A stretch of DNA of 64,000 nt from contig NZ_JAFEJG010000004.1 of assembly GCF_016888335.1 (NCBI RefSeq), forward strand, positions 1,054,001 to 1,118,000. The letters are read 5' to 3'. Shown here one piece after another: positions 1 to 9,602 of the stretch; the stretch's first letter is position 1, and each line of letters opens with the position of its first letter. The DNA is from Janibacter endophyticus (GTDB lineage Bacteria; Actinomycetota; Actinomycetes; Actinomycetales; Dermatophilaceae). Below the pieces are notes generated by a model. It was not told the origin of the DNA, searched no databases, and worked only from the letters and a program-made list of their open reading frames with translations. A program made the position numbers and the translations under genes.

Positions 1-224
1 AGATCGCGGCCGTGGTAACCCCTCGGCCGGGCGCGACCCTCGATCCGGCGGAGCTGCGGGGCTGGCTCGGTGAGCGGCTGGCCGCCTACAAGGTGCCGCG
101 GATCTACAAGCTGGTCGAGGAGCTGCCCAAGGGCGCCACCGGCAAGATCCTCAAGCGTGCCCTGAACCGGTCCGAGGTCTCCACCACCGGCGCCCGCCCG
201 GCACGCAGCTCCAAGACCCCTTAG
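1..224 (+). CDS. Acyl-CoA ligase (AMP-binding family), C-terminal end only
   Basis: This is the C-terminal tail of an AMP-forming acyl-CoA synthetase whose start lies before the window; the first full codon is at position 3 and the frame is open to the left edge. Such enzymes adenylate a carboxylic acid and transfer it to CoA. The visible part holds the mobile C-terminal subdomain, with the motif [11 protein letters not shown], whose lysine is the family's adenylation residue. The last 15 or so residues are a Ser/Thr/Ala-rich tail. It is followed after 41 bp by an acyl-CoA dehydrogenase on the same strand, so it probably supplies the acyl-CoA for that cluster. The substrate cannot be told from this fragment. 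Confidence 0.85.
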   Translation, partial: IAAVVTPRPGATLDPAELRGWLGERLAAYKVPRIYKLVEELPKGATGKILKRALNRSEVSTTGARPARSSKTP

Positions 225-265
225 CCGACTCATCTCGTCGGCCACCACGTACGAAGGAGAGCGTC

Positions 266-1483
266 ATGCACTTCGCCTATGACGACAAGACGAAAGACCT
301 GAGCGCCCGGTTGACGGCGTTCATGGACGAGCACATTTACCCGGCCGAGTCCACGTACTGGGAGCAGGTGGAGGCGGCCCCCGACGTATGGGCACCCCCG
401 CCGGTGATCGACGGGCTCAAGGAGGCAGCCCGTTCCGCAGGTCTGTGGAACCTCTTCCTCCCGGGTAAGGACGGGGCCGGCCTCACCAACCTGCAGTACG
501 CGCCGTTGTGCGAGATCCTCGGGCGGAGCCTCCACCTGGCGCCCGTCGCGACGAACTGCGCGGCACCGGACACGGGCAACATGGAGGTGCTGCACATGTT
601 CGGCACCGACGAGCAGAAGGAGCAGTGGCTCAAGCCGCTCCTCGACGGTGATATCCGGTCGGCCTTCGCGATGACCGAGCCCCGGGTCGCCAGCTCGGAT
701 GCCACGAACATCGAGACGGGCATCGTGCGGGACGGGGACGAGTACGTCATCAACGGCCGCAAGTGGTACATCTCTGGGGCGATGAACCCGAACGCGGCGT
801 TCTTCATCCTCATGGGCAAGACCGACCCATCGGCAGACCGGCACCGGCAGCAGTCGATGATCATCGTCCCCCGGGACACCCCCGGGGTCGACGTCCGCCG
901 TGGCATGAAGGTCCTCGGCTACGACGATCGCGACCACGGTGGGCACGCGGAGATCGACTTCACCGACGTCCGTGTCCCTTCCTCGAACCTCATCGGAGAG
1001 GAGGGGGCCGGGTTCGCGATCGCCCAGGCCCGGCTAGGCCCGGGACGTATCCACCACTGCATGCGTCTCATCGGCATCGCCGAGCGTTCCCTCGAGCTGA
1101 TGATCGACCGAGCGGCCGAGCGCGTCGCCTTCGGCAAGCCCCTCTCCGACCAGGGAGTGGTCCGCGAGTGGATCGCCGAGTCGCGTGTGCGGATCGAGCA
1201 GCTCCGCCTCCTGACCTTCAAGGCTGCCTGGCTCATGGACACCGTGGGCAACAAGGGTGCGCACACCGAGATCCAGGCGATCAAGATCGCTGCTCCGAGC
1301 ACCGTCGAGTGGATCGTCGACAAGGCCGTGCAGGTGCACGGCGCGGGCGGGCTCAGCCAGGACTTCCCGGTCGCCGAGTGGTTCGCCCAGGTGCGGACGC
1401 TGCGCTTCGCGGACGGCCCTGACGAGGTGCACAAGAACGCCCTTGCCCGCCACGAGATCCGTCGGAGGACCGCCAATGCCTGA
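266..1483 (+). CDS. Acyl-CoA dehydrogenase, ACAD10/11-like
   Basis: A 405-residue FAD enzyme of the acyl-CoA dehydrogenase fold, expected to introduce an alpha,beta double bond into an acyl-CoA and pass electrons to electron-transfer flavoprotein. The N-terminal segment [10 protein letters not shown] is typical of the ACAD10/11-like branch. The middle domain carries [16 protein letters not shown] (flavin/substrate site) and [11 protein letters not shown], and the C-terminal helical domain carries [18 protein letters not shown]. The ATG is preceded by GAAGGAG at good spacing. It overlaps the next dehydrogenase gene by 8 bp, so the two are translated together. The physiological substrate is unknown; a branched or hydroxylated fatty acyl-CoA is possible by family analogy only. 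Confidence 0.93.
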   Translation: MHFAYDDKTKDLSARLTAFMDEHIYPAESTYWEQVEAAPDVWAPPPVIDGLKEAARSAGLWNLFLPGKDGAGLTNLQYAPLCEILGRSLHLAPVATNCAAPDTGNMEVLHMFGTDEQKEQWLKPLLDGDIRSAFAMTEPRVASSDATNIETGIVRDGDEYVINGRKWYISGAMNPNAAFFILMGKTDPSADRHRQQSMIIVPRDTPGVDVRRGMKVLGYDDRDHGGHAEIDFTDVRVPSSNLIGEEGAGFAIAQARLGPGRIHHCMRLIGIAERSLELMIDRAAERVAFGKPLSDQGVVREWIAESRVRIEQLRLLTFKAAWLMDTVGNKGAHTEIQAIKIAAPSTVEWIVDKAVQVHGAGGLSQDFPVAEWFAQVRTLRFADGPDEVHKNALARHEIRRRTANA

Positions 1484-2645
1484 GCTCAAGACCAAGGTTC
1501 GTGACCTGCTCGACGCCCACGACCCGGCGACCACCGATCCCGCAGAGTTCCTCGGCGCACGCTTCGACGCAGGCCTGGCCTGGGTGCACTTCCCCGAGGG
1601 TCTCGGTGGTCTGGGCCTCTCTCGCGGGCGGCAGGAGGAGGTCGACCGTCTCCTTGCGGAGGCCGGTGCGCCGGAGCCTGATGTCGGGCGCAACAGCATC
1701 GGTCTCGGCATGGCGGCCCCTACCCTCATCGCCTTCGGGACCCCAGAGCAGCAGGAGCGCTACCTCCGCCCGCTGTACACGTCTGAGGAGATCTGGTGCC
1801 AGCTCTTCAGCGAGCCTGGTGCCGGCTCAGACCTGGCAGCCATCGCCACCCGAGCCGTCCAGGAGGGCGACACCTGGGTGGTCGACGGCCAGAAGGTGTG
1901 GACCTCGGGAGCCCACAACGCCCAGCGGGCGATCCTCGTTGCCCGGACCGACACCTCGGTGGCGAAGCACGCAGGCCTCACCTACTTCGTGGTGGACATG
2001 AGCGACCCGGGTGTCGACGTCCGACCCCTCCGGCAGGTGACCGGCGAGGCAGAGTTCAACGAGGTCTTCCTCACCGGGGTGCGGGTGCCGGACGCCGACC
2101 GCATCGGCGAGGTCGGCCAGGGCTGGAAGGTCGCCACGACCACCCTGAACAACGAGCGTGTCGCGATCAGCGCGGGCAACGACCGCGAGGCCGGCCAGAT
2201 CGGTCTCGTCGCGCAGCAGTGGCGGGACGACCCGTCCGTGCGCACGCCCGGGGCTCAGGCCGAGCTGCTCGCGTGGTGGGTGGAGTGCGAGGTCACGAGG
2301 ATCGCCGGTGAGCGGCTGCGACAGCAGCTCGAGTCGGGCCAGCCCGGCCCGGAGAGCTCGGCGATGAAGCTGGCCTTCGCTCGCCAGGCGCAGCAGATCA
2401 CCGGCTTCGCCCTCGAGCTCGACCCCGCGAAGGGGCTCCTCTACGACGACTGGACGATGGTCCGTTCAGCGTCCGCATCCTTCCTCGGCCGGGGTCCGGG
2501 CTTCCGTTACCTCCGCGCCAAGGGCAACTCCATCGAGGGGGGGACGAGCGAGATCATGCGCAACGTCGTGGCCGAGCGAGTCCTCGGCCTCCCGCCAGAC
2601 CACCGCCCCGACAAGGGCATCCCGTTCAAGGACGTGCCGCGATGA
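1476..2645 (+). CDS. Acyl-CoA dehydrogenase, probable catalytic subunit of a two-subunit enzyme
   Basis: A 389-residue acyl-CoA dehydrogenase. I start it at the ATG at 1476, which follows GGAGG and gives [12 protein letters not shown]. The frame is open further upstream, but there it only shadows the previous gene. Visible motifs are [24 protein letters not shown] and, near the C-terminus, [19 protein letters not shown], whose Glu is in the position of the catalytic base. It overlaps the next, shorter and more divergent dehydrogenase by 4 bp (ATGA). That pairing resembles the FadE pairs of mycobacteria that assemble as alpha2beta2 heterotetramers for steroid side-chain or other bulky acyl-CoAs. 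Family assignment is firm; the heteromeric state is inference. Confidence 0.92.
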   Translation: MPELKTKVRDLLDAHDPATTDPAEFLGARFDAGLAWVHFPEGLGGLGLSRGRQEEVDRLLAEAGAPEPDVGRNSIGLGMAAPTLIAFGTPEQQERYLRPLYTSEEIWCQLFSEPGAGSDLAAIATRAVQEGDTWVVDGQKVWTSGAHNAQRAILVARTDTSVAKHAGLTYFVVDMSDPGVDVRPLRQVTGEAEFNEVFLTGVRVPDADRIGEVGQGWKVATTTLNNERVAISAGNDREAGQIGLVAQQWRDDPSVRTPGAQAELLAWWVECEVTRIAGERLRQQLESGQPGPESSAMKLAFARQAQQITGFALELDPAKGLLYDDWTMVRSASASFLGRGPGFRYLRAKGNSIEGGTSEIMRNVVAERVLGLPPDHRPDKGIPFKDVPR

Positions 2646-3709
2646 CTGATCTGCTCTACTCCGACGTCGAGGAGTCTCTCCGCTCGAGCGTGCGCTCCAC
2701 GCTCCAGCGCACGGTGGGGGACGACCTCGTCGCGCGGCTCTTCGACGAGCCGTCGACCGACACCTCCGCCGTCTGGCGAGCGCTCGCCGAGCAGCTCGGG
2801 CTGGCCGGCCTGCTCGTGCCCGAGTCGCTCGGCGGTGTGGGGGCCGGACCCCGTGAGGCTGCTGTGGTCCTCGAGGAGCTGGGGCGGGCGGTCGCGCCGG
2901 TCCCGTTCCTCACGAGCGCGGTCGTCGCGACCACCGCGCTCGTGGTCGCGGGCGACGAGCAGGACCTGCCGCGTCTCGCCTCGGGCGAGGTGACCGCCGT
3001 GCTCGTGCTGCCGTGGACCGCGCGACGCGGCGCATGGACGGCTGTCGGCGAGTCGGCCGAGCCGGTCGCCGGGGCCCTCGACGCAGACGTCTTCCTCGTG
3101 CCGGTCTCCGGCAGCGGGGGCGAGACCTCGCTCCGCGTGCTGACGAGCGACGAGGTGAGCGTCGAGGCGCTGACCTCGCTCGACATGAGCCGTCCGCTCG
3201 CTCGTGTCAGCGTCACCGGCGAGGGGCGCGAGGTGGACTCGGGCGACGCAGCGGACCGAGCTGTCGACGCGGCGCTCGCCGCCGGGACGGCACTCATCGC
3301 CTCGGAGCAGCTCGGTCTCGCGCAGTGGTGCCTGGAGACGACGGTGGAGTACGCCAAGACCCGGGTCCAGTTCGCTCGTCCGATCGGTTCGTTCCAGGCG
3401 ATCAAGCACCGGCTGGCCGACCTGTACCTCGCCGTCGTGCAGTCCCAGTCGGCTGCGCGTTACGCGGCCGCGACCCTGGCGGACGAAGACCCAGACCAGG
3501 CGGTCGCCCAGGCTGTCGCCGGGTCCTGGTGCTCCGACGTGGCCGTGCTCGCAGCCGAGGAGGCCCTCCAGCTGCACGGCGGCATCGGCATGACGTGGGA
3601 GCACCCGGTCCACACCTATCTCAAGCGAGCCAAGGCTGACCAGCTGGCGCTCGGGACGCCCGACGCCCACCGCTCGGACCTTGCACAGCTCGTCGACCTC
3701 ACCCTCTGA
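2642..3709 (+). CDS. Acyl-CoA dehydrogenase-like protein, probable partner subunit
   Basis: A 355-residue divergent member of the acyl-CoA dehydrogenase family. The N-terminal helical domain (about residues 1-110) and C-terminal helical domain (about 215-355) are recognisable, with TTVEYAKTRVQFARPIGSFQ and LQLHGGIGMTWEHPVHTYLK. The middle beta domain is poorly conserved, and I do not see the usual Glu/Ser flavin-site motif of active single-subunit enzymes. Its start overlaps the stop of the preceding full-length dehydrogenase by 4 bp, so translational coupling is likely. The non-canonical member of mycobacterial FadE heterotetramers looks similar. It could instead be an independent enzyme of unknown substrate. 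Confidence 0.88.
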   Translation: MTDLLYSDVEESLRSSVRSTLQRTVGDDLVARLFDEPSTDTSAVWRALAEQLGLAGLLVPESLGGVGAGPREAAVVLEELGRAVAPVPFLTSAVVATTALVVAGDEQDLPRLASGEVTAVLVLPWTARRGAWTAVGESAEPVAGALDADVFLVPVSGSGGETSLRVLTSDEVSVEALTSLDMSRPLARVSVTGEGREVDSGDAADRAVDAALAAGTALIASEQLGLAQWCLETTVEYAKTRVQFARPIGSFQAIKHRLADLYLAVVQSQSAARYAAATLADEDPDQAVAQAVAGSWCSDVAVLAAEEALQLHGGIGMTWEHPVHTYLKRAKADQLALGTPDAHRSDLAQLVDLTL

Positions 3710-3743
3710 CCACTCGTAGCCACCACAGACACAGGAGTTCTCC

Positions 3744-4940
3744 ATGCGCGAAGCAGTCATCGTCTCCACCGCTCGTACCCCCATCGGCAAGGCCTACCGC
3801 GGCGCTTTCAACGACACCCAGGCCCAGGAGCTCATCGGCCACGCGGTGCGCCACGCCGCTGACCGCGCCGGAGTCACAGGGACCGACGTCGAGGACGTCG
3901 TCATCGGTGCGGCGCTCCAGCAGGGCTCGACCAACATGAACATCGGCCGCCAGGCTGCGCTGCGTGCCGGTCTCGGCGTCAAGGTCGCCGGGATGTCGGT
4001 CGACCGGCAGTGCGCGAGCGGGCTGATGGCCATCGCCACAGCGGCGAAGCAGGTCGTCCACGACGGGATGGACGTCGCCATCGGTGGTGGCGTGGAGTCG
4101 ATCTCGCTCGTGCAGAACGAGCACATGAACACCTACCGCATGAAGGACCCCTGGCTCGTCGAGAACATCCCTGCGACGTACATGTCGATGCTCGAGACGG
4201 CCGAGATCGTCGCTCAGCGGTACGGCGTCTCGCGTGAGGCGCAGGACGAGTACTCTCTCCAGTCGCAGCAGCGCACCGCCGCCGCCCAGGAGGCGGGTCT
4301 CTACGTCGACGAGATCGTCCCGCTCCCGACGCGCAAGGTCGTCGTCGACAAGGCGACCGGTGAGACCTCGCAGCAGGACGTCACCCTGGAACTGGACGAG
4401 GGCAACCGCCCCAGCACGACGATCGACGACCTCACGAAGCTCCGTCCGGTCCTCGCGAAGGATGGCGATGACTCGAAGTTCATCACCGCCGGCAACGCGT
4501 CCCAGCTCTCCGACGGGGCAGCCGCTGTCGTCATCATGGAGGCCGAGCTCGCGAAGGAGCGCGGCCTGGAGCCGCTCGGCATCCTCCGGGGCATCGCGGT
4601 CGCTGGCTGCGAGCCGGACGAGATGGGCATCGGGCCTGTCTTCGCGGTGCCGCGCCTCCTCGAGCGCCACGGGCTCACCGTGGACGACATCGACCTCTGG
4701 GAGCTCAACGAGGCCTTCGCCGTCCAGGCGCTGTACTGCCGGGACCGTCTCGGGATCGACCCGGAGAAGTACAACGTCAACGGTGGAGCCATCTCCATCG
4801 GCCACCCGTACGGCATGAGCGGTGCCCGGATGACCGGTCACCTCCTGCTCGAGGGTCGTCGCCGCGGCGCCAAGCTCGGCGTGGTCACCATGTGCGTGGG
4901 CGGCGGCATGGGCGCGGCAGGTCTCTTCGAGATCCTCTGA
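3744..4940 (+). CDS. Acetyl-CoA acetyltransferase (thiolase)
   Basis: A 398-residue thiolase that should cleave a 3-oxoacyl-CoA with CoA, or condense two acyl-CoAs. The catalytic set is complete: nucleophile Cys90 in DRQCASGLM, His354 in GHPYGMSGA and the proton-exchanging Cys384 in [16 protein letters not shown], another family signature, is present. The length matches degradative and biosynthetic thiolases, so direction cannot be read from sequence. The ATG follows AGGAG. The neighbouring dehydrogenases favour a beta-oxidation-like role, but no enoyl-CoA hydratase or 3-hydroxyacyl-CoA dehydrogenase is present in the visible cluster, so these steps must be encoded elsewhere. Confidence 0.94.
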   Translation: MREAVIVSTARTPIGKAYRGAFNDTQAQELIGHAVRHAADRAGVTGTDVEDVVIGAALQQGSTNMNIGRQAALRAGLGVKVAGMSVDRQCASGLMAIATAAKQVVHDGMDVAIGGGVESISLVQNEHMNTYRMKDPWLVENIPATYMSMLETAEIVAQRYGVSREAQDEYSLQSQQRTAAAQEAGLYVDEIVPLPTRKVVVDKATGETSQQDVTLELDEGNRPSTTIDDLTKLRPVLAKDGDDSKFITAGNASQLSDGAAAVVIMEAELAKERGLEPLGILRGIAVAGCEPDEMGIGPVFAVPRLLERHGLTVDDIDLWELNEAFAVQALYCRDRLGIDPEKYNVNGGAISIGHPYGMSGARMTGHLLLEGRRRGAKLGVVTMCVGGGMGAAGLFEIL

Positions 4941-4951
4941 GCCGCATCTCC

Positions 4952-7900
4952 GTGTCTGTCTTCGTCGCCAACCGTGGAGAGGTGGCCGTCCGCGTCGTGC
5001 GAGCGGCCCAGGAGGCCGGCCTCAGGTCGGTCGTCGCCGTCACCCGGGCGGAGGTGGACTCCCTGGCTGCCCGGCTGGCTGACACGGTCCACGTCCTGCC
5101 TGACGAAGGGGTGGCCGCCTACCTCGACGCTGAGGCACTGGTCGCCGGGGCAGCCGAGCACGGCTGCCGCCTGCTCCACCCGGGCTACGGGTTCCTCAGC
5201 GAGGACCCGCGCCTGGCGCGGGCGTGCGCCGACGCTGGCGTGACCTTCGTCGGCCCGGGCCCCGACCTCCTCGAGCTCTTCGGGGACAAGGTGCGGGCCC
5301 GCGAGGCGGCCCGGCGTGCCGAGGTCCCGGTCCTGCCGGCGACGGCGGTAGGCATCTCCGAGGCGGAGGCCCAGGCCTTCGCCTCGGAGCACGGAGGCGC
5401 GGTCATGATCAAGGCGGCCGCAGGAGGTGGCGGGCGGGGCATGCGTGCTGTCCCCGCTGGTGAGCCGCTGGCTGACGCCTGGCAGCGGGCTCGCTCCGAG
5501 GCCGGCCGCAGCCTCGGCTCCGACGCGCTGTTCGTCGAGCTCTACGTCGAGCGGGCACGGCATGTCGAGGTCCAGGTCGTCGCCGACGGCGAAGGGGGTG
5601 TCGCGCACCTGGGCGAGCGGGACTGCTCGGTCCAGCGACGCTTCCAGAAGGTCGTCGAGGTCGCCCCGGCACCTCACCTGCCCCCGTCGACCCGTGACGA
5701 GCTCACCGCCGCCGCAGTCCGCCTGATCTCGGGGACGGGCTACGTGGGGCTCGCAACGGTGGAGTTCCTCGTGGACGCGGACGACCCGGGGCGCTGGTGG
5801 TTCATCGAGGTCAACCCGCGTCTCCAGGTCGAGCACCCGGTCACCGAGCTGGTCACCGGTGTGGACCTGGTCCAGACCCAGCTGGGGCTCGCCACCGGGC
5901 AGACCCTCGACCAGCTGGGGCTCGGGGGAGGGCCCAGCGTCCGTGGGGTCGCCGTCGAGCTGCGCGTCGCAGCCGAGCGCCCCGCTGCCGACGGCTCGGC
6001 CGTCCCGGCGCACGGGGTTGTGAGCGACCTCGCGCTGCCCACCGGGCCTGGGATCAGGGTCGACACCCATCTCGTCGAGGGCAGCCGGGTCGACGGCACC
6101 TTCGACTCGCTGGTGGCCAAGGTCGTCGCCCATGGTCACGACCTCGACGGGGCCCTGCGCAAGGGCCGGCAGGCACTGCGGGAGACGGTGGTCGGCGGGC
6201 TCGAGACCAACCTCGCGCTGCTGCAGGGAGTGCTCGCCCACGAGGACCTGCCCAGCTGGTCGGTCACCACGCAGTGGCTGGCGGGCACGGGTCTCGCCGA
6301 CTCGGTGACCTCCGGCGGTGTCGACGGCGTGGTCCTCTCGGACATGGCAGGGACGGTCGTCACGGTCCTCGTCGACGAGGACCAGACGGTGGCCAAGGGG
6401 GACCCCCTCGTCGTCGTTGAGGCCATGAAGATGGAGCACGTCGTGCCCGCGCCGGTGAGCGGCGTCGTCGCCTCGGTCCAGGCTCGGCAGGGCGCGACGA
6501 CGGCTCCTGGGGACCGCCTCGTGGTGCTGACCCCGGACGCCGACCAGGACGGCGACGACACGGAGGGCCCAGGGGTCGACCTCGACGCCGAGCGGGACGA
6601 CCTCCGTCGGCTGCTGGAGCGGCGGGACCGACGGATGGACGAGGCCCGGCCCGACGCTGTCGCCAAGCGGCACGGTCGGGGCCAGCGCACCGCACGCGAG
6701 AACATCGCGGACCTGTGCGACGACGGCACCTTCGCCGAGTACGGCGGCTTCGCCGTGGCAGCCCAGCGGGCGCGCCGCAGCGAGGATGACCTGATCACCA
6801 GCACCCCTGCCGACGGCATCGTCACGGGCGTCGGCCGGGTGACGGCGGTGCCGGGTGCCGACGAGACCAGGTGTGCCGTCCTCGCGTACGACTACACCGT
6901 GCTCGCAGGCACGCAGGGCTACCTGAACCACAAGAAGACCGACCGGGTCCTCGAGCTCGCGGAGCGGCAACGACTGCCTGTCGTCCTCTTCGCCGAGGGT
7001 GGCGGAGGTCGACCGGGGGACACCGACACCACGGTGGCCAGCGGTCTCGACGTCCCGACCTTCGCGACCATGGGACGGCTGAGCGGGCTGGTCCCGACGG
7101 TGGGCATCGCCTCCGGGCGCTGCTTCGCGGGCAATGCCGCCCTGCTGGGCTGCTGCGACGTCATCATCGCCACCCGCGACTCCAACATCGGCATGGGCGG
7201 CCCGGCGATGATCGAGGGCGGTGGGCTCGGGGTGTTCGCGCCTGAGGAGATCGGGCCGATCGACGTCCAGGGCGCCAACGGTGTCGTCGACGTCGTGGTC
7301 GCCGACGAGGCGGAGGCGGTCGCAGTGGCGCGCCGGTACCTGGGGTACTTCCAGGGACGTACCGAGCGCTGGAGCGCGCCGGACCAGCGCCGGCTGCGAC
7401 ATGTCGTCCCGGAGAACCGCCTGCGCGCGTACGACGTGCACCAGGCCATCGAGGCGCTGGCCGACGAGGACAGCGTCCTCGAGCTCCGGGGTGGTTTCGC
7501 GCCGGGTGTGATCACGGCCCTGGTGCGCATCGAGGGACGACCGATGGGCCTCGTGGCCAACAACCCCCGTCATCTTGGCGGTGCGATCGACGCGCCGGCC
7601 GCCGACAAGCTGGCCCGCTTCCTGCAGCTCTGCGACGCGCACGGGCTGCCGGTCCTGTCCCTCTGCGACACCCCCGGCTTCATGGTCGGCCCGGAGCACG
7701 AGCGCACGGCGACGGTCCGGCACTTCGCCCGGCTCTTCGTCATCGGGGCCCATCTCCAGGTGCCGATGGTCACCGTGGTGCTGCGCAAGGCGTACGGCCT
7801 GGGTGCGCAGGCCATGGCGGCCGGCAGCTTCCACCGTCCGACGGCGACGCTGGCCTGGCCGACGGGCGAGGTCGGTGGCATGGGGCTCGAGGGGGCGGTA

Positions 7901-8131
7901 CGCCTCGGCTTCCGACGTGAGCTGGAGGCGATCACCGACCCCGTCGAGCGCCGGGCCCTCGAGGAGCGACTGCTCGCCGACCTCTACGAGCGCGGTCGCG
8001 CGGTCAACGCGGCGGCGGTCGTCGAGCTCGACGACGTCATCGACCCGGCGGACACCCGGCGATGGGTGCTTGCCGCACTTCCCTCCGTGTCTTCGGGCGA
8101 CGGCGGGTCCCGATACATCGACACCTGGTGA
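4952..8131 (+). CDS. Single-chain biotin-dependent acyl-CoA carboxylase (BC-BCCP-CT)
   Basis: A 1059-residue fusion of all three functions of an acyl-CoA carboxylase. Residues 1 to about 110 are the biotin carboxylase N-domain. The ATP-grasp domain follows, with a glycine-rich loop just after Lys154 and EVNPRLQVEHPVTE further on. The biotin carboxyl carrier has VEAMKMEHV with the biotinylated Lys493. From about 580 to the end is a full carboxyltransferase (GYLNHKKTDR, GGGRPGDTD, DTPGFMVGPEHE). Most actinobacteria split this into AccA and AccD chains. The domain order resembles the single-chain long-chain acyl-CoA carboxylase described from Mycobacterium avium. I chose the GTG at 4952 because it gives SVFVANRGEVAVR, the usual biotin carboxylase N-terminus; the frame is open 20 codons further upstream and the ribosome site is weak. 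Substrate is unknown. Confidence 0.92.
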   Translation: MSVFVANRGEVAVRVVRAAQEAGLRSVVAVTRAEVDSLAARLADTVHVLPDEGVAAYLDAEALVAGAAEHGCRLLHPGYGFLSEDPRLARACADAGVTFVGPGPDLLELFGDKVRAREAARRAEVPVLPATAVGISEAEAQAFASEHGGAVMIKAAAGGGGRGMRAVPAGEPLADAWQRARSEAGRSLGSDALFVELYVERARHVEVQVVADGEGGVAHLGERDCSVQRRFQKVVEVAPAPHLPPSTRDELTAAAVRLISGTGYVGLATVEFLVDADDPGRWWFIEVNPRLQVEHPVTELVTGVDLVQTQLGLATGQTLDQLGLGGGPSVRGVAVELRVAAERPAADGSAVPAHGVVSDLALPTGPGIRVDTHLVEGSRVDGTFDSLVAKVVAHGHDLDGALRKGRQALRETVVGGLETNLALLQGVLAHEDLPSWSVTTQWLAGTGLADSVTSGGVDGVVLSDMAGTVVTVLVDEDQTVAKGDPLVVVEAMKMEHVVPAPVSGVVASVQARQGATTAPGDRLVVLTPDADQDGDDTEGPGVDLDAERDDLRRLLERRDRRMDEARPDAVAKRHGRGQRTARENIADLCDDGTFAEYGGFAVAAQRARRSEDDLITSTPADGIVTGVGRVTAVPGADETRCAVLAYDYTVLAGTQGYLNHKKTDRVLELAERQRLPVVLFAEGGGGRPGDTDTTVASGLDVPTFATMGRLSGLVPTVGIASGRCFAGNAALLGCCDVIIATRDSNIGMGGPAMIEGGGLGVFAPEEIGPIDVQGANGVVDVVVADEAEAVAVARRYLGYFQGRTERWSAPDQRRLRHVVPENRLRAYDVHQAIEALADEDSVLELRGGFAPGVITALVRIEGRPMGLVANNPRHLGGAIDAPAADKLARFLQLCDAHGLPVLSLCDTPGFMVGPEHERTATVRHFARLFVIGAHLQVPMVTVVLRKAYGLGAQAMAAGSFHRPTATLAWPTGEVGGMGLEGAVRLGFRRELEAITDPVERRALEERLLADLYERGRAVNAAAVVELDDVIDPADTRRWVLAALPSVSSGDGGSRYIDTW

Positions 8132-8354
8132 GGTATGGGCCTCTCGACCGCACGAGGGCGTGCTGGCGCACACCTCCCGGGCTGTGGGCCAGGGGTCCTG
8201 GCTCGCGCAGGTTCTTCCCCGCGCGCGGGATGTCGACGGTCCTCCTCGAAGGCACCGGACCAACTCTCACCCGCGTGGGTGTCGGCTGCGGAGAAGGCGC
8301 GCGAGCGTGCCCACCGGCAGCGCGGCCAGCGGTTCGCGCCGGTCCTGACCGGTG

Positions 8355-8723
8355 TCAGCGGGCCGGCCAGGGCACGGTGGGCTGAAGCACCGCCTCGACC
8401 AGCGCCTCGCTCCGTAGGTGCGTCCCCTCCTGGTACGCAGGGTCGGCCACCATCTCGCTGAAGGCGCGGCGCGTTGGGTAAGAGACAAGGAGCACCGCGT
8501 CCCAGGCCTGACCATGCTCTGCCACGAGCGGGTTGCCTCCGTCGCCCGCGTAGACCACCTCGGCGCCGAAGGCGCGAGCGTGCTTCGCGAAGTGCTTGAC
8601 GTACGCCTCGTACTGCGCGCGGCCGCCCTCACGGAAGCGCAGGAGGTTGAGCATGACGACCGGTTCCTCCGGCGCTGCTGCGAGGAACTCCTTGAGACTC
8701 TTCCCGGTCGGGTCGACCGCCAT
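8355..8723 (-). CDS. DUF1330-family protein
   Basis: A 122-residue protein of the DUF1330 family, small alpha/beta-barrel (ferredoxin-like dimer) proteins of unproven function. Recognisable parts are PVVMLNLLRFREGG near the N-terminus, YVKHFAKHARAFGAEVVYAGDG in two blocks, and VLLVSYPTRRAFSEMVADP followed by YQEGTHLRSEAL. The ATG is preceded by AGGAGGG. It lies 13 bp after the stop of the YajQ-type gene on the same strand, with its ribosome site touching that stop, so the two are probably co-transcribed. The gap of about 220 bp to the carboxylase gene on the other strand holds nothing I can identify. Confidence 0.85.
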   Translation of the reverse strand: MAVDPTGKSLKEFLAAAPEEPVVMLNLLRFREGGRAQYEAYVKHFAKHARAFGAEVVYAGDGGNPLVAEHGQAWDAVLLVSYPTRRAFSEMVADPAYQEGTHLRSEALVEAVLQPTVPWPAR

Positions 8724-8736
8724 GGTTCCCTCCTGG

Positions 8737-9231
8737 TCAGCGGTAGTTCGTGAACTGCAGGGCGACGTCGAGGTCCTTGCCCTTGAGCAGCGCGATGATC
8801 GACTGGAGGTCGTCGCGGGACTTGCTCGTCACGCGCAGCTCGTCGCCCTGGATCTGGGCCTTGACGCCCTTCGGGCCCTCGTCCCGGATGATCTTGGAGA
8901 TCTTCTTCGCGTTCTCCTGGTCGATGCCCTCCTTCATCGGGCCAGAGAGGACGTACTCCTTGCCCGACGGCTTGGGCTCCTTGTCGCCGAAGTCGATCTG
9001 CTTGAGGGAGACCCCGCGGCGGACGAGCTTGGTCTCGAAGACGTCGACGACGGCGAGGACCCGGTCGGCGGTGTTGGCCTTGACGACGACGGAGTCCCCG
9101 GACCATTCGATGGAGGCGCCGACGCCCTTGAAGTCGTAGCGGGTCGAGACCTCCTTGGCGGCCTGGTTGAGGGCGTTGTCGACCTCCTGCTTGTCGACCT
9201 TGCTGACGATGTCGAAGCTGCTGTCGGCCAT
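8737..9231 (-). CDS. YajQ-family nucleotide-binding protein
   Basis: A 164-residue YajQ/UPF0234 protein. The family has two ferredoxin-like domains, and members in some proteobacteria bind cyclic di-GMP and act with transcription regulators; whether that holds in actinobacteria is not established. The N-terminus [20 protein letters not shown], the central [19 protein letters not shown] and the C-terminus ending in [11 protein letters not shown] are typical. I use the ATG at 9231 because AGGAGG lies 9 nt upstream; the frame is open further but without a ribosome site. It heads a two-gene unit with the DUF1330 gene and diverges from tRNA-Tyr. Confidence 0.93.
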   Translation of the reverse strand: MADSSFDIVSKVDKQEVDNALNQAAKEVSTRYDFKGVGASIEWSGDSVVVKANTADRVLAVVDVFETKLVRRGVSLKQIDFGDKEPKPSGKEYVLSGPMKEGIDQENAKKISKIIRDEGPKGVKAQIQGDELRVTSKSRDDLQSIIALLKGKDLDVALQFTNYR

Positions 9232-9276
9232 GGCGGGTGTCCTCCTGGGCTCGTGGTGGTCGTCGGGGGCGCGCGA

Positions 9277-9306
9277 TTTAGCCTGCGTGCCGCGGCTTGC
9301 TATCCT
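9277..9306 (+). promoter_or_regulatory. Candidate promoter of tRNA-Tyr
   Basis: TTTAGC and TATCCT are separated by 18 bp, and the latter ends 11 bp before the mature 5' end of the tRNA. The -10 hexamer is a fair sigma-70 match; the -35 is weak. Placement directly before a tRNA supports it. Confidence 0.4.
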
Positions 9307-9317
9307 TCCACGCGCAC

Positions 9318-9398
9318 GGCAGGTTGCCCGAGCGGCCAATGGGAGTGGACTGTAAATCCATCGCGAAAGCTACGAAGGTTCGAATCCTTCACCTGCCA
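9318..9398 (+). tRNA. tRNA-Tyr (GTA)
   Basis: A cloverleaf of 81 nt: the acceptor arm GGCAGGT pairs with ACCTGCC, the anticodon GTA sits at 9352-9354 in loop CTGTAAA between a 5-bp stem, a variable arm of class II length follows, and the T arm reads GGTTCGAATCC. The long variable arm is normal for bacterial tRNA-Tyr. CCA is not encoded. A strong hairpin follows within 10 bp. Confidence 0.96.
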
Positions 9399-9406
9399 CG
9401 CCAGTG

Positions 9407-9441
9407 CGAAGGCCCCGGACGGAACCCGTCCGGGGCCTTCG
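9407..9441 (+). terminator. Terminator hairpin after tRNA-Tyr
   Basis: A perfect 14-bp inverted repeat (CGAAGGCCCCGGAC and its complement) with a 7-nt loop and no T-run. It lies just after tRNA-Tyr. The stem foot CGAAGG resembles the foot of the other terminators in this window. Confidence 0.75.
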
Positions 9442-9602
9442 TCGAGCAGCGGGTGGACTCGGCGGCTGAGCGTGCGCGGGCCCGACGACCGTTGCCTCGC
9501 TGCCGAGTCCTGCCTCCGCCCGGCTGTCGCGCCGGCTGTGAGCAGAGCGCGTGGCAAGGGTCGTCGTACCCGCGAGTCACCTACGGCTGGCACGATCGGC
9601 CC

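Noticed and set aside
4838-8263. An 1141-codon open frame antisense to the carboxylase gene
   Set aside because: It is a high-GC shadow: low-complexity Arg/Gly/Asp/Val text, no ribosome site, no recognisable domain, and the + strand holds a complete carboxylase.
8132-8354. A possible small gene between the carboxylase and DUF1330 genes
   Set aside because: No frame has a ribosome site or recognisable protein; the open frames shadow GC-rich DNA.
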